In this document: in pieces, positions 43,584-55,167 of the stretch
How the letters are laid out: each line of letters starts with the position of its first letter
How positions within the stretch are numbered: position 1 is the first letter of the stretch
NCBI GenBank assembly: GCA_014378485.1
Contig: JACMNO010000069.1
Span: 124,001 to 188,000, forward strand
DNA from: Bacteroidia bacterium
GTDB lineage: Bacteria > Bacteroidota > Bacteroidia > B-17B0 > Aurantibacillaceae
Direction: 5' to 3'
DNA: 64,000 nucleotides
The notes under the pieces: generated by a model
Told to the model about the DNA's origin: nothing
The model's database searches: none
The model's input: the letters and a program-made list of their open reading frames with translations, nothing else
Made by a program: the position numbers and the translations under genes

Positions 43584-46298
43584 CTAATTTAACTCCTCTA
43601 AAACCGCTAATTCGTTTTCCAATTCAGTTACAGCATGTGAACAGGCATCTTCTATTTTCAAAAATAATTCATTAACCTGGTCAATATTTTCATTTTTGGT
43701 TATATATTCCTGGATCAATTTAGCTGAACTTTCATACTCCTTATCCATGCCTAACATAGAAAATGAAGGAATAATAGAATGCGCAGCCCTGCCAACAGCA
43801 TTCCAATCCTTTTCCACAATCCCTGTTTTCATTACCTTAATAAGATCAGGCGTTTCTTCGAGATAAGCCCTAATCATTAATACCATTCCATCCTGTTTAC
43901 CCAAAGTAAGTTCTTTTAAATAATCAAGATTGATATACTTCAGTTTTTTAGTGTTACTATTTTTTTCGTTTTCCATAATTATCTTTTGTTGATTATTGGG
44001 TTTGGAATAATCCATGATCATTTTATATAATAACTTATCATCTATTGGTTTAGAGATGTAATCATTCATGCCAAAAGTTTTACATTTTTCAACATCTATT
44101 GTAGTTACATCAGCAGTGAGGGCAATTATGGGAATATCTGATTTCAATTGTTTCCGAATATATTCGGTAGCTTCAAACCCATTCATTTCAGGCATTTGTA
44201 AATCCATTAGAACAAGGTCATAAGATTCATTTTCCATTTTTTCGACCGCAATCTTTCCATTTTCAGCTATATCCATTGTAAAACCAAAGTTTTCCAACAC
44301 TGTTTTCATAAGGAGCTGATTGAATTTTATATCTTCTGCAACCAATATTTTAATGTTTTTAGCCGCTGTATCCGGTTCGTTATTCCCTTCATCTTTATTC
44401 TTTAAAATTTCATCAGTTTTAGCAAAGTTCAGAATAACTTTAAAAGTTGATCCTTTCCCTCCATCACTTGTTACAAATACTTTTCCTCCTTGAGCTTCCA
44501 CCAACTGTTTTACAATTGATAGGCCCAGGCCTGTTCCTCCAAACAAACGAGTTGTGCCTTCAGTTGCCTGCTGAAAATTATCAAAAATCGTGACTAATTT
44601 ATTTTTCGGAATTCCGATTCCTGTATCGCTGACATAAAATTCTACGGTCGCTTTTTCATCATTTTCGTTCAATAATCTGGTTCCTATAGTTACTTTTCCT
44701 TGTGATGTAAATTTAATAGCATTACTTACCAGGTTCATTAATACTTGATGTAACCGAACTGAATCTCCTACAAGAACTTCCGGAATAGATGAATCCATTT
44801 CTTTCACAAAATCTATTTTCTTTTCCTGAATTTTTAATTCAAATAATTTTGCTATTGAAGAAATTGAATCTGTCAAATTAAAAGCAGATTTTTCAAAAGT
44901 CATTTTTCCGGCATCCACTTTAGCAAGATCAAGAATATCGTTAATTAAAACAATCAAAGAATCGCCGGAAGATTTAATGGCATTTATGTATTCCTTTTGT
45001 TTTTCATTTAATTCAGTTTTTGAAATGACATTAGTGAAACCGATAATCGCATTCAACGGTGTGCGAATCTCGTGGCTCATATTAGACAGAAACTGCTGCT
45101 TTGCACGCATTGCTTCTTCTGCTTTGCTTTTAGCTTCAATTAATTCTTTTTCAAATCTTTTTTGTTCGGTAACATCACGTGCCACAATCACAATACCTAA
45201 TATGTTCCCACGCTCATCTTTATATGTAGACCCGTTGAATAACACATCTGTATATTTACCATCTTTATGACGAATAGTAAGCGGAAAGTTAACCACAAAC
45301 CCTTTAGCAAATGCTTCTTTATATACCTCCCGCGCTTTTTGAGGTTCTGTAAAATAATCGAAAAAATCCGTTCCGGTTATTTTCGCTCTGGTGATACCGG
45401 TAATATCAGCAAGCGCTTGGTTCATATCGGTTATTTTTCCTTCTGCGCTAATGGTAATTAACGGATCAAGGCTGGCTTCTATTAAACTGCTTGAATACTT
45501 AGACAGTAGTTTTTCACGAAGGACAATAACTGCTCCAACAACATCTCCTTTTTCATCTTTATATACAGAACCGTTACAAAGTACTTCCGTGATCTTACCA
45601 TCCTTATGTTTGATGGCAAGAAGATAATCAACAACTGAACCTTTTTCAAAAACATCCAGATAAAGCTCATTGGCGATTTTTGACTTTGTAAAATAATTCA
45701 CAAAATCTGTATCGTGGATATCTGTACGCTCAAGGCCCGTGATTTTTACTAGTGCCTCGTTCATGTCCATGATTATTCCATCAAGATTGATCGTAACCAT
45801 AGGGTCAAGGCTTTCTTCAATTAAACTCCTGACATACCTTGATTGTTTTTTTAACTGATCATTAAGGGATTTCATGTTTTCGCCCTGCAGGGTTAATTCA
45901 TGATTTTTTTTATAGAGCTCAACAAAAACAGAAACTTTCGCTTTTAATATGTCCGGTGATAATGGTTTAACCATAAAATCCACAGCTCCGGTTTCATATC
46001 CTTTGAATATATCTTCAGGGTCATCAATGTTGGCTGTAAGAAAGATAATCGGAACATGCTTAAACTTATCACTTTCTCTTATTATTTTAGCTGTTTCGAG
46101 ACCATCCATGATGGGCATCTGAACATCCATTAAAATAATAGCAAAGTCCTGTTCCTGCAGTAAACTTTTTAACGCTTCTTTTCCTGAAGTAGCTTTAACG
46201 AAAGTATAATTCTTGTTCGCTAAAATAACTTCCAGGGCAAACAGGTTTTCACGCCTGTCATCTACCATTAAAATTTTTACCTGATAATCTATTTTCAT
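43584..46298 (-). CDS. Hybrid histidine kinase REC-PAS-PAS-HisKA-HATPase-REC-Hpt
   Basis: 904 residues, soluble. An N-terminal receiver (about 8-130; 'IILMDVQMPIMDG', 'FMVKPLSPD') is followed by a coiled coil, two PAS domains (about 155-270 and 275-390) that are near copies of each other ('SLDPMVTINLDGIIMDMNEA' and 'SLDPLITISAEGKITDMNQA'), HisKA with 'MSHEIRTPLNAI', an ATPase domain ('NLVSNAIKFT', 'DTGIGIP', '[13 protein letters not shown]'), a second receiver ('LVLMDLQMPEMNG', 'YISKPI') and a C-terminal Hpt with 'AAHSIIPSFSMLG'. It thus contains a full His-Asp-His relay in one chain. Its final acceptor is probably a separate receiver. The gene starts 16 bases after the poly-HAMP kinase gene, so both are probably co-expressed; the N-terminal receiver may take phosphate from that kinase. 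Confidence 0.94.
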   Translation of the reverse strand: MKIDYQVKILMVDDRRENLFALEVILANKNYTFVKATSGKEALKSLLQEQDFAIILMDVQMPIMDGLETAKIIRESDKFKHVPIIFLTANIDDPEDIFKGYETGAVDFMVKPLSPDILKAKVSVFVELYKKNHELTLQGENMKSLNDQLKKQSRYVRSLIEESLDPMVTINLDGIIMDMNEALVKITGLERTDIHDTDFVNYFTKSKIANELYLDVFEKGSVVDYLLAIKHKDGKITEVLCNGSVYKDEKGDVVGAVIVLREKLLSKYSSSLIEASLDPLITISAEGKITDMNQALADITGITRAKITGTDFFDYFTEPQKAREVYKEAFAKGFVVNFPLTIRHKDGKYTDVLFNGSTYKDERGNILGIVIVARDVTEQKRFEKELIEAKSKAEEAMRAKQQFLSNMSHEIRTPLNAIIGFTNVISKTELNEKQKEYINAIKSSGDSLIVLINDILDLAKVDAGKMTFEKSAFNLTDSISSIAKLFELKIQEKKIDFVKEMDSSIPEVLVGDSVRLHQVLMNLVSNAIKFTSQGKVTIGTRLLNENDEKATVEFYVSDTGIGIPKNKLVTIFDNFQQATEGTTRLFGGTGLGLSIVKQLVEAQGGKVFVTSDGGKGSTFKVILNFAKTDEILKNKDEGNNEPDTAAKNIKILVAEDIKFNQLLMKTVLENFGFTMDIAENGKIAVEKMENESYDLVLMDLQMPEMNGFEATEYIRKQLKSDIPIIALTADVTTIDVEKCKTFGMNDYISKPIDDKLLYKMIMDYSKPNNQQKIIMENEKNSNTKKLKYINLDYLKELTLGKQDGMVLMIRAYLEETPDLIKVMKTGIVEKDWNAVGRAAHSIIPSFSMLGMDKEYESSAKLIQEYITKNENIDQVNELFLKIEDACSHAVTELENELAVLEELN

Positions 46299-46314
46299 TT
46301 AAATAACATTTAAA

Positions 46315-49300
46315 TTATTTTAACCAAATACGCATTAAACTCAATAACTGTTCTACGTTTACAGGTTTGGTGATATAATCAGAAGCACCCGACTCAATAC
46401 ATTTTTGCCTGTCACCTTTCATGGCTTTAGCAGTTAATGCAATAATGGTCATGTCTTTGTTCTTATCTTCTGACCTGATCTTTTTCATAGTTTCATATCC
46501 GTCCATTTCAGGCATCATGATATCCATTAAAACAATATCGATATCTTTATTTTGTTCTAATTTGATAATTGCTTCCTGGCCACTTTCAGCATTCATTATT
46601 TTAAGTCCGAATCTTTCCAAAGCAGTAGTTAAAGCAAATAAATTACGCATATCATCATCCACGATTAATACTTTTTTATCTGTCAGGCAATTATCGCTTA
46701 AATAATAAGTATCAATAGTATCTTTCATTTTCTGCGGCAGATCTTTATGTATCCTGTGAAGAAATAAAGCTGTTTGATCTATTAATTGATTCATGGAATG
46801 CGCACTCTTTAAAATGATGCTATTTGCAAATTGATTAAGTCGTTCCTTTTCTGCAGGATTAAGCTCTTTTGCTGAATAAACAATGAGAGCTGTTGTATGC
46901 TCAGAATTATCATTCTCCAGTTCTTTTATAATATCCAGTCCTTGTGCATCAGGCAAAACCAGGTCTAGAATAATACAATCAAAATTCTTTTCACGAACTA
47001 AATTAATTGCATCTTTTGCTGTTTGAGCAGTAGTGATTTCAACATCTTCAGCAGCAATTGTATTTTTAACTATTTCCAGTTCCTGAACATTATCATCTAC
47101 AATCAAAAGGCTTCTTGTCTTTTTTGATGTAAAATCAGAAATATCATCGAAAACATGTTTCAACATTTTTTCTTTAATTGGTTTTACAATGAAATTTCTT
47201 GCACCGCGCTTTAAAGCACTATCTCTGTCCTCTTGTGTTGAAATAAGATAAACAGGGATATGACGTAAGGTCAAATCATTTTTAAGCCTGTCCATAATTT
47301 TCCATCCATTTGTATCCTGCAAATTAAGATTTAAAATGATGGCTTGTGGATGGAATTGATTAATAAAATCGATAAGATCACTCCCCTTTGTTGTAGCAAC
47401 CACTTTAATCTCTTCTTTATGGGCTTTTTCAAGCATCATTTTGGCAGAATCAATATCTTTATCGATTATCAATATCACTTTATCCCCGGGTAGAATATTC
47501 ATTCTATCATCCCCAATGATATCAACAAAATATTGTTCTATTTCTGTTGTATGATAATTAGTATCCGTATTGGATTTTAATGCTTCTTTAACAATAGCTT
47601 TATTTTCCAATTCAAGTTGCCTGTTTTCAACAGTTGCAGAAACTTTAATAGGCAGGAATAATGTAAATTTACTACCATGATCAGGCACACTTTCTAATTC
47701 AATGGTCCCTCCTAACAAATCTGATAAACCACGGCTAATTGATAAACCTAATCCGGTTCCACCATATTTACGACTTGTTGATCCTTCAGCCTGCTGGAAT
47801 GCCTCAAAAATAATATTCTGCTTATCTTTAGAAATACCAATACCCGTATCAGAAATTTCAAAGGCAATTACTTCGTCTGCGTTATCAAGGCTTGGCGTGC
47901 CGGGTTTCCAATTATGCTCCGCTTTATAAATCTTCAATTCAACTTGTCCTTTTTCAGTAAACTTAAAGGAGTTTGATAATAAATTTTTAATAATTTGATT
48001 TAATCGTTGTTGATCGGTTTCAATATTTTCAGGTAAATTCTTATCAGCAGTAATTGTGAATCGAAGATTTTTTGCTTCAGAAATATGTTTAAATGTATTA
48101 TCAACATATTTTGTGATTTCAGCAAAACGCACCTGTGAGTAATCCACAGAAATATAACCGGATTCAATTTTGGAAAGATCGAGAATATCATTGATCAGTT
48201 GAATTAAATCTTCTCCACATGCATTAATGGTTTTTGCGAACTGAATTTGCTTATCAGTAAGATTACCATCATGATTTTGGATTAGTTCATGGGCCAAAAT
48301 CTGTAGACTGTTTAATGGTGTTCTTAGCTCATGAGACATGTTGGCAAGGAATTCAGATTTATATTTGGAAGTGAGTGTTAATTGGTCTGCTTTTTCTTCC
48401 AATGATTTCCTTGCTTCCTCTACTTCCTGGTTTTTTAATTCCACCTCATTTTTTTGAGCAGCTAGTAAAACAGCTTTTTCTTCAAGTTCTTCATTAGTAT
48501 TACGTAAAACTTCCTGCTGGCTCTTTAACTCACTCGCCAATGACTGTGATTGTACTAAAAGTTCGCCCGTTCTTGAGTTGGATTCAATTGTATTTAATAC
48601 AATACCAATACTTTCTGTTAATCCATCAAGAAAATCCTGATGTATTTGGCTAAACGAATCAAAAGAAGCCAATTCAATTACAGCTTTTAACCTGTTCTCA
48701 AACAATACCGGTAAAATAATAATGTTCAATGGTTTTGCTGCTCCTAAACCGGAATTAATCTCAACATAATCGTTAGGAACATTGGTAAGAAGAATTCTCT
48801 CTTTTTGCAAAGCACACTGTCCGATCAAGCCTTCGCCCATTTCAAATGTATTGTTATCATTTTTACGTTTCCTATAAGCGTAAGAGGCGATCAATCTTAG
48901 TTTTGAATTTTCAAAATTTTCCCCTTCTTCTAAAATATAAAACATACCATGCTGAGCAGTTACAACTTGAGCCAACTCTGTCAAAATTGCTTTTGTAACA
49001 GAGTTTAATTCTTTCTGACCCTGCAACATCTGTGTAAATTTAGCAAGGTTGGATTTTAACCAATCCTGCCCCTGGTTTCTTAAGGTAGTTGCTTTCAGGT
49101 TGGAAATCATCTGGTTAATAGTATCCTTTAAGGCTTCTACTTCACCTTTTGCTTCTACACCAATAGTCCGAGTAAGGTCACCCTGCGTTACCGCAGATGC
49201 CACCTCAGAAATAGCACGTACCTGCGTTGTTAAATTAGCTGCCAGTTGATTTACGTTTTCTGTCAGGTTTTTCCAAGTTCCGGAAGCACCCGGTACGTTA

Positions 49301-52300
49301 GCCTGTCCTCCTAATTTTCCTTCTGCACCAACTTCACGCGCCACAGTTGTTACCTGGTCGGAGAAAGTTGCTAAGGTATCAATCATCTCATTAATAGTTT
49401 CCGTTAACTGAGCCACTTCACCTTTTGCATTAATGGATAACTTTTGCTTTAAGTTACCTTTTGCAACGGATGTCACAACCTTTGCAATCCCCCTTACCTG
49501 ACCGGTTAAGTTTGAAGCCATTAAATTTACATTATCTGTTAAATCTTTCCATGTACCTCCAACACCTTTTACCTGTGCCTGGCCTCCCAGTTTACCTTCT
49601 GTACCTACCTCACGCGCTACACGAGTTACCTCGGATGCAAATGAGTTCAATTGTTCCACCATGGTATTGATGGTATTTTTTAAATCGAATATTTCTCCTT
49701 TTACGTCTACTGTAATTGTTTTGGAAAGATCACCACTTGCTACCGCTTTTGTTACCTCTGCAATGTTGCGCACCTGGCCAGTTAAGTTGCCAGCCATTTG
49801 ATTAACAGAATCCGTTAAATCTTTCCAGGTTCCGGCCACACCCGGTACAAATGCCTGACCTCCAAGTTTCCCTTCTGTACCAACCTCTTTAGCCACACGG
49901 GTTACCTCTGATGCAAAGGCTCTCAACTGATCCACCATTGTATTAATAGTTTCTTTCAATTGTAAGATCTCTCCACGTACATCGGCCGTAATTTTTTTCG
50001 ACATATCTCCGTTGGCAACCGCAATAGTTACCTCGGCAATGTTTCGCACCTGAGTGGTTAAGTTACCAGCCATCTGATTTACTGAATCCGTTAAATCTTT
50101 CCATGTTCCCGCAACACCCGGAACGTTAGCTTGCCCACCTAATTTTCCTTCTGTACCAACTTCTCTCGCCACACGGGTTACCTCCGATGCGAAGGCGCGT
50201 AACTGATCCACCATGGTGTTCAGAGTTTCTTTTAATTGTAAAATTTCTCCGCGTACATCCACCGTAATTTTACGCGACATATCCCCGCTTGCCACCGCGA
50301 TGGCTACATCAGCAATGTTTCGTACTTGTGCCGTTAGGTTACCTGCCATCTGGTTTACAGAATCCGTTAAATCTTTCCAGGTTCCTGCCACTCCCGGCAC
50401 ATCGGCTTGTCCTCCCAGTTTCCCTTCTGTGCCTACTTCTCTCGCCACACGAGTTACCTCCGATGCAAATCCTCTTAACTGATCCACCATCGTGTTAATG
50501 GTGATCTTTAATTCAAGAATCTCTCCCTTTACATCCACCGTAATCTGACGGGATAAATCTCCTTTTGCCACAGCAGTTGTTACTTCGGCAATGTTGCGTA
50601 CCTGACCTGTTAAGTTTGATGCCATTAAATTTACGGAATCAGTTAAATCTTTCCATGTACCTCCAACCCCTTTTACCTGGGCTTGGCCACCAAGTTTCCC
50701 TTCTGTTCCTACCTCTTTTGCCACACGGGTTACCTCGGATGCGAAGGAATTCAGCTGGCCCACCATGGTATTAATTGTGTTTTTTAACTCAAGGATCTCT
50801 CCTTTTGTATCTACTGTAATCTGACGTGATAAATCACCCTTGGCCACTGCCGTTGTTACCTCGGCAATGTTACGCACCTGGCCTGTTAAGTTGGAAGCCA
50901 TTTGATTTACCGAATCCGTTAAATCTTTCCATGTACCACCTACTCCTTTTACTTTGGCTTGTCCTCCTAATTTACCTTCAGTTCCTACTTCTAACGCTAC
51001 ACGGGTTACCTCGGATGAAAACGAGTTCAACTGATCTACCATGGTGTTAATCGTTTTCTTAAGTTCTAAAATTTCTCCTTCAGCAACCGCAGTAATTTTT
51101 TTTGAAAGGTCACCATTCGCCACAGCTGTTGTTACTTCGGCAATGTTACGCACCTGACCTGTTAAGTTAGAGGCCATTTGATTTACCGAATCCGTTAAAT
51201 CTTTCCAAGTACCACCTACTCCTTTTACTTTGGCCTGGCCACCGAGTTTACCTTCAGAACCCACCTCACGTGCCACACGAGTTACCTCTGCACCAAATGA
51301 GTTTAACTGGTCCACCATCGTATTAATGGTGTTTTTTAATTCAAGAATTTCACCGGCAACGTTCACCGTAATCTTTTTCGATAAGTCACCTTTCGCTACC
51401 GCTGTTGTTACTTCAGCAATGTTACGCACCTGGCCTGTTAAGTTTGATGCCATTTGGTTTACCGAATCCGTTAAATCTTTCCATACACCACCAACACCAC
51501 GTACTTTAGCCTGACCTCCTAATTTACCTTCAGAACCTACTTCAACCGCCACACGTGTAACCTCAGAAGAGAAAGAGTTCAGCTGATCAACCATCGTATT
51601 AATGGTGATTTTTAATTCAAGGATTTCTCCTTTTACGTCAGCCGTAATTTTCTTTGATAAGTCTCCTTTTGCTACTGCTGTTGTTACATCGGCAATATTA
51701 CGTACCTGGCCCGTTAAGTTAAAGGCCATTTTATTTACTGAATCTGTTAAATCCTTCCAAGTACCACCCACACCTTTTACTTGCGCCTGGCCACCTAATT
51801 TTCCTTCGGTACCTACCTCACGGGCAACACGCGTTACCTCTGATGAGATGGAGTTCAGCTGATCCACCATCGTATTAAAGGTATTTTTTAATTCTAAAAT
51901 CTCACCTTTAACATCAACCGTAATTTTCTTTGATAAGTCGCCCTTAGCTACCGCTGTTGTTACATCGGCAATATTACGTACCTGACCTGTTAAGTTAAAG
52001 GCCATTTTATTTACTGAATCCGTTAAATCTTTCCACACTCCACCAACACCTTTCACTTTCGCCTGCCCTCCTAATTTTCCTTCTGTACCTACCTCACGGG
52101 CAACACGTGTTACCTCCATAGAGAACAAGTTTAGCTGTTTCACCATTCCGTTTACCTCTTTCGCAATCCTTAAGAACTCTCCCTGCAAAGGATTTCCTTC
52201 AATGGATAATGGCATTTCCTGCGAAAGATTTCCTTTTGCTACCGATGTAATTACGTGTGCAATTTCAATTGTAGGATGGACCAAATCGGAAATAAGCATA

Positions 52301-52962
52301 TTTACAGACTCAATAAAAGTTCCCCAGGATCCTCTTGCCCCATCAAGAACAACACGGTTTGTTAATTTTCCCTGTTTACCAATAGTATTTCCTACTTTTT
52401 TAAATTCAAATACCATCCTTTCGTTCAAATCGATGATATCATTTACTGCTTCGCAAATAGACCTTTTCATACCTGTTTGTCCGGCAGGTAATCGAACAGA
52501 AAAATTTCCGTTCCTAATTTTAATCAACGTCTTCAATAGTTCAGTATCCGTCAACTCATGGTTATTATTAAAAATGGTATTTCCATTGGAATGAAAACCA
52601 TTAGATTTTATTCTTTGAGCATGACCATTGGATGCTACAATACGAGTCGATTTAGTCTTAGTAATATCTGATTTTTCAATCACGCCATTTGCTTTCTTTT
52701 TTACTTTTGTTTTAGAAGTGGTTGCATTTGCTTTGGGACGGATAATGACAACTTTAGCAGATGCCAGGTTTGCTTTAGATGCATTACTTTTCTTTATAAA
52801 GTTCTTTTTTGGTTTTGGTTTTTCGATCTTACTTTTCATATACGGGGGCTTATAAAAGTGTTTTTCTATATTCAAAATATTATTAATCATGGTTAATATA
52901 TAACCACAAACATGCTGTTTATTAGCTTTTTTAACCTGATTAAAAAAACTAAAAAACACCAT
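46315..52962 (-). CDS. Giant soluble poly-HAMP hybrid histidine kinase with three receivers
   Basis: 2215 residues. Order: Lys-rich N-terminus without membrane helices (about 40-130), a divergent HAMP unit (about 190-280), eleven tandem 92-residue units each holding two HAMP-like halves ('[19 protein letters not shown]' and '[20 protein letters not shown]'; about 283-1294), a GAF domain (about 1310-1480), a coiled coil, HisKA with '[11 protein letters not shown]' (about 1543), an ATPase domain ('[13 protein letters not shown]'), and receivers at about 1823-1940, 1950-2070 and 2095-2213. The build matches group III (Nik1/Os-1-like) kinases, where HAMP chains sense osmotic or cell-wall stress. 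The first receiver has Asn for the phospho-Asp ('[12 protein letters not shown]'); the second and third keep Asp. In-frame ATGs at 52890 and 52839 are alternative starts; all lie downstream of the element at 53000-53026. Confidence 0.94.
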   Translation of the reverse strand: MVFFSFFNQVKKANKQHVCGYILTMINNILNIEKHFYKPPYMKSKIEKPKPKKNFIKKSNASKANLASAKVVIIRPKANATTSKTKVKKKANGVIEKSDITKTKSTRIVASNGHAQRIKSNGFHSNGNTIFNNNHELTDTELLKTLIKIRNGNFSVRLPAGQTGMKRSICEAVNDIIDLNERMVFEFKKVGNTIGKQGKLTNRVVLDGARGSWGTFIESVNMLISDLVHPTIEIAHVITSVAKGNLSQEMPLSIEGNPLQGEFLRIAKEVNGMVKQLNLFSMEVTRVAREVGTEGKLGGQAKVKGVGGVWKDLTDSVNKMAFNLTGQVRNIADVTTAVAKGDLSKKITVDVKGEILELKNTFNTMVDQLNSISSEVTRVAREVGTEGKLGGQAQVKGVGGTWKDLTDSVNKMAFNLTGQVRNIADVTTAVAKGDLSKKITADVKGEILELKITINTMVDQLNSFSSEVTRVAVEVGSEGKLGGQAKVRGVGGVWKDLTDSVNQMASNLTGQVRNIAEVTTAVAKGDLSKKITVNVAGEILELKNTINTMVDQLNSFGAEVTRVAREVGSEGKLGGQAKVKGVGGTWKDLTDSVNQMASNLTGQVRNIAEVTTAVANGDLSKKITAVAEGEILELKKTINTMVDQLNSFSSEVTRVALEVGTEGKLGGQAKVKGVGGTWKDLTDSVNQMASNLTGQVRNIAEVTTAVAKGDLSRQITVDTKGEILELKNTINTMVGQLNSFASEVTRVAKEVGTEGKLGGQAQVKGVGGTWKDLTDSVNLMASNLTGQVRNIAEVTTAVAKGDLSRQITVDVKGEILELKITINTMVDQLRGFASEVTRVAREVGTEGKLGGQADVPGVAGTWKDLTDSVNQMAGNLTAQVRNIADVAIAVASGDMSRKITVDVRGEILQLKETLNTMVDQLRAFASEVTRVAREVGTEGKLGGQANVPGVAGTWKDLTDSVNQMAGNLTTQVRNIAEVTIAVANGDMSKKITADVRGEILQLKETINTMVDQLRAFASEVTRVAKEVGTEGKLGGQAFVPGVAGTWKDLTDSVNQMAGNLTGQVRNIAEVTKAVASGDLSKTITVDVKGEIFDLKNTINTMVEQLNSFASEVTRVAREVGTEGKLGGQAQVKGVGGTWKDLTDNVNLMASNLTGQVRGIAKVVTSVAKGNLKQKLSINAKGEVAQLTETINEMIDTLATFSDQVTTVAREVGAEGKLGGQANVPGASGTWKNLTENVNQLAANLTTQVRAISEVASAVTQGDLTRTIGVEAKGEVEALKDTINQMISNLKATTLRNQGQDWLKSNLAKFTQMLQGQKELNSVTKAILTELAQVVTAQHGMFYILEEGENFENSKLRLIASYAYRKRKNDNNTFEMGEGLIGQCALQKERILLTNVPNDYVEINSGLGAAKPLNIIILPVLFENRLKAVIELASFDSFSQIHQDFLDGLTESIGIVLNTIESNSRTGELLVQSQSLASELKSQQEVLRNTNEELEEKAVLLAAQKNEVELKNQEVEEARKSLEEKADQLTLTSKYKSEFLANMSHELRTPLNSLQILAHELIQNHDGNLTDKQIQFAKTINACGEDLIQLINDILDLSKIESGYISVDYSQVRFAEITKYVDNTFKHISEAKNLRFTITADKNLPENIETDQQRLNQIIKNLLSNSFKFTEKGQVELKIYKAEHNWKPGTPSLDNADEVIAFEISDTGIGISKDKQNIIFEAFQQAEGSTSRKYGGTGLGLSISRGLSDLLGGTIELESVPDHGSKFTLFLPIKVSATVENRQLELENKAIVKEALKSNTDTNYHTTEIEQYFVDIIGDDRMNILPGDKVILIIDKDIDSAKMMLEKAHKEEIKVVATTKGSDLIDFINQFHPQAIILNLNLQDTNGWKIMDRLKNDLTLRHIPVYLISTQEDRDSALKRGARNFIVKPIKEKMLKHVFDDISDFTSKKTRSLLIVDDNVQELEIVKNTIAAEDVEITTAQTAKDAINLVREKNFDCIILDLVLPDAQGLDIIKELENDNSEHTTALIVYSAKELNPAEKERLNQFANSIILKSAHSMNQLIDQTALFLHRIHKDLPQKMKDTIDTYYLSDNCLTDKKVLIVDDDMRNLFALTTALERFGLKIMNAESGQEAIIKLEQNKDIDIVLMDIMMPEMDGYETMKKIRSEDKNKDMTIIALTAKAMKGDRQKCIESGASDYITKPVNVEQLLSLMRIWLK
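49081..52116 (-). repeat. Eleven tandem 276-base units encoding poly-HAMP
   Basis: Within the giant kinase gene, eleven in-frame units of exactly 276 bases (92 codons) follow each other without gaps. Protein identity between units is very high: 'GKLGGQA' occurs eleven times and 'WKDLTDSVN' nine times. Units 1-6 share 'VKGVGG' while units 7-9 share 'VPGVAG', so blocks seem to have spread by unit duplication or conversion. DNA identity is high enough for slippage or recombination. Confidence 0.95.
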
Positions 52963-52999
52963 TTAAATTTAATGAATACTCTTCTTTTGAAAAAATATA

Positions 53000-53026
53000 T
53001 TCGGTCAAAAAGGAATAATAATAGTC
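53000..53026 (-). promoter_or_regulatory. GACTA-N16-ACCGAA promoter-like element (giant kinase operon)
   Basis: On the minus strand CCGGACTA and ACCGAA (53000-53005) are 16 bases apart. The first box is one base off the consensus. It is 38 bases ahead of the earliest ATG (52962). Confidence 0.55.
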
Positions 53027-53114
53027 CGGAGCGAAATAAAATAGTTGACAAGAAAAAGATTCTACGGGTATAACTACCTGTTATTTCATCGTGCAAATGA
53101 AATACTTAGACTAT

Positions 53115-53816
53115 TTAAATAAGATTGATCTTTTTTAGTAATTCTTTTTTATATTGTTCCCCGATAGGCAGCGGATGCTTTCCGATGTAAGCAGTGCCTT
53201 CTTCAATATTATCAATATGCTGTAATGCGGTAAGATAGGAACGGTGCAAACGATAAAATTTATCAGAAGGTAATTTTTCTTCCATTCCTTTTAATGTGAT
53301 ATGTACGGTTAAGCGCGTATCATTTGTAAAAATATTAACGTAGTCACCCAGCGCCTGAACATAAATAATATCTTTGATTTTCACTTTGGTTAACAGCGAA
53401 TTAGATCTCACAAAAATGTAATCTTTTTCTTTACCTCTAACATCAACTTTAGGGTTTCTTCCTTCAAAAAGCTGTTTGGCGCGATCGATCGCCACCATAA
53501 AACGCGATAACGTTACCGGTTTAATGATATAATCAGCTACATTTAACTCAAAAGCTTCAACAGCATAATCCTGCTTCGATGTGATAAGAATAGTAATCGG
53601 GCGTTTTTCAAGGTTTTTCATTAATTCAATACCAGTCATACCAGGCATTTCAACATCCAAAAATACTAAATCAATATCTTCTTTTTTAAGATAATTAAAA
53701 GCCTCTATTGGATTTTCGCATTCTCCTTTTAATTCAAGGAAATCAACCTGATCTACCAATTGTTTTACCATTTCCCGTGACATTTTGTTGTCATCAACTA
53801 TTATACATTTCATCAT
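53115..53816 (-). CDS. LytTR-family response regulator (copy 1)
   Basis: 233 residues. It has a receiver (about 2-120; 'IVDDNKMSREMV', phospho-Asp in 'LVFLDVEMPGMTG', Lys in 'YIIKPVTLS') and a C-terminal LytTR DNA-binding domain (about 135-230; 'DYIFVRSNSLLTKVKIKDII', 'YVQALGDYVNIFTND', 'FYRLHRSYLTALQHID'). These bind DNA as dimers and usually work with histidine kinases in envelope control. A very close paralogue is at 55168-55872 on the other side of the nucleotidyltransferase gene. A GGCTA-N16-ATCGAA element lies upstream (53898-53924), back to back with that of the nucleotidyltransferase gene. Confidence 0.94.
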   Translation of the reverse strand: MMKCIIVDDNKMSREMVKQLVDQVDFLELKGECENPIEAFNYLKKEDIDLVFLDVEMPGMTGIELMKNLEKRPITILITSKQDYAVEAFELNVADYIIKPVTLSRFMVAIDRAKQLFEGRNPKVDVRGKEKDYIFVRSNSLLTKVKIKDIIYVQALGDYVNIFTNDTRLTVHITLKGMEEKLPSDKFYRLHRSYLTALQHIDNIEEGTAYIGKHPLPIGEQYKKELLKKINLI

Positions 53817-53897
53817 GTGTTTTGATCTTAAGGTTTATTAGTACATGTATTAAATAACAATCTAAACTATGAAGATAGTTAGACAATTTATATTCCT

Positions 53898-53924
53898 TTC
53901 GATGAGAATAGAATTAAAATAGCC
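53898..53924 (-). promoter_or_regulatory. GGCTA-N16-ATCGAA promoter-like element (LytTR copy 1)
   Basis: On the minus strand GTTCTGGCTA and ATCGAA (53898-53903) are 16 bases apart, about 80 bases ahead of the start at 53816. In the 312-base divergent gap it faces away from the plus-strand element at 54025-54051. Confidence 0.68.
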
Positions 53925-54024
53925 AGAACAGGAATAGAGCAAGTTGGTAAAATGAAATTTTTGAATAAAATTTATAATTTTTGAATTCTATCCTTAAGCC
54001 ATTACAAAGCCATTTTTATTTTCC

Positions 54025-54051
54025 GGCTTTAAAAAATACGCTTTTACCGAA
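54025..54051 (+). promoter_or_regulatory. GGCTT-N16-ACCGAA promoter-like element (nucleotidyltransferase)
   Basis: TTTTCCGGCTT is followed by 16 bases and ACCGAA (54046-54051), about 75 bases ahead of the start at 54129. The last base of the first box differs from the consensus. Confidence 0.62.
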
Positions 54052-54128
54052 AAAATAAATATGATAGATAAGCATTCTATACATTTAGCTTACATAAAGT
54101 CTATTAATCATTTCAAAATAAGTTTATC

Positions 54129-55136
54129 ATGAAAATAATTGTGCCAATGGCTGGTATGGGCAAAAGAATGCGGCCTCATACCTTTACAACTCCAAAACCA
54201 CTTCTTCCTATCGCAGGCAAATCAATTGTTCAACGATTAGTAGAAGATATTGTCAGCGTATCAAATGAAAAGGTTGATGAAATTGCTTTTGTAATCAGCC
54301 GTCTTGGAAAAGAAACTGAAGATAAGCTAAAAAAAATTGCCATCGACCTTAAAGCAAAAGCCAGTATTTATTACCAGGATGAGGCACTTGGCACTGCACA
54401 TGCCATTTTATGTGCTAAGGAAGCATTAAAAGGAAAAGTAATTGTTGCATTTGCTGATACTTTGTTTAAAGCTGATTTTAAACTGGATGATTCACGCGAT
54501 GGAATTATCTGGGTGCAAAAAGTTGCCGATCCTAAGGCTTTTGGTGTAGTAAAACTAAATGAAAAAAACTTCATCACTGACTTCGTTGAAAAACCAGAAG
54601 AATTTGTTTCTGACCTTGCCATCATCGGGATTTACTATTTTAAAGATGGTGAAAATTTAAAAAAAGAATTACAGTATCTCATTGATAATAATATTAAAGA
54701 TAAAGGTGAATTCCAACTGACAAACGCCCTTGAAAATATGAAAAATAAAGGCCTTAAGTTTACTCCGGGACAAGTGACTGAATGGCTTGATTGCGGTAAT
54801 AAAGACTCAACAGTATATACCAATCAACGGATCCTCGAATTTAATAAAAAGGAAGACCTCGTTTCAAAACTTCATACCTCACATAATTCAGTAATTATAG
54901 AACCTTGTTATATCGGCGAAAATGTAACGCTTATTAACTCAGTTGTTGGGCCATACGTTTCTATTGGAAGAGATTCGATCATCGAAGATTCTATTATCAA
55001 AAATAGTTTGGTACAAAATAATGCCAGGATTTCTTCAGCTCACATAAGAAATTCCATGTTTGGAAATTACACGGATTTTAAAAATAATTATACCGAGTTA
55101 AGTATGGGAGACTATAGCGTGCAGCATAACAAGTAA
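54129..55136 (+). CDS. Sugar-1-phosphate nucleotidyltransferase with left-handed beta-helix tail
   Basis: 335 residues, cytosolic. The N-terminal 'IIVPMAGMGKRMRPHTFTTP' followed by 'KPLLPIAG' is the nucleotide-binding signature of glucose-1-phosphate thymidylyl/uridylyl/adenylyl-type transferases; 'GTAHAILCAKEAL' and 'FVEKPEEFVSDLAIIGIYYF' are substrate-loop motifs. The last 80 residues carry hexapeptide-like repeats ('VIIEPCYIGENVTLINSVVG'), a left-handed beta-helix. It should make a nucleotide sugar for polysaccharide synthesis. The base and sugar cannot be told from sequence. It is framed by two LytTR genes on the opposite strand. Functional links to the phosphohexomutase at 10353-11771 and the GT genes are plausible. 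Confidence 0.9.
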   Translation: MKIIVPMAGMGKRMRPHTFTTPKPLLPIAGKSIVQRLVEDIVSVSNEKVDEIAFVISRLGKETEDKLKKIAIDLKAKASIYYQDEALGTAHAILCAKEALKGKVIVAFADTLFKADFKLDDSRDGIIWVQKVADPKAFGVVKLNEKNFITDFVEKPEEFVSDLAIIGIYYFKDGENLKKELQYLIDNNIKDKGEFQLTNALENMKNKGLKFTPGQVTEWLDCGNKDSTVYTNQRILEFNKKEDLVSKLHTSHNSVIIEPCYIGENVTLINSVVGPYVSIGRDSIIEDSIIKNSLVQNNARISSAHIRNSMFGNYTDFKNNYTELSMGDYSVQHNK

Positions 55137-55167
55137 TAAATAAAAAGTAATTTTAAGGTTTAAAGGT

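Noticed and set aside
49049-52594. Long open frames on the plus strand opposite the poly-HAMP kinase
   Set aside because: They recur with the 276-base period and are shadows of the repeat on the opposite strand, with no signal of independent coding.
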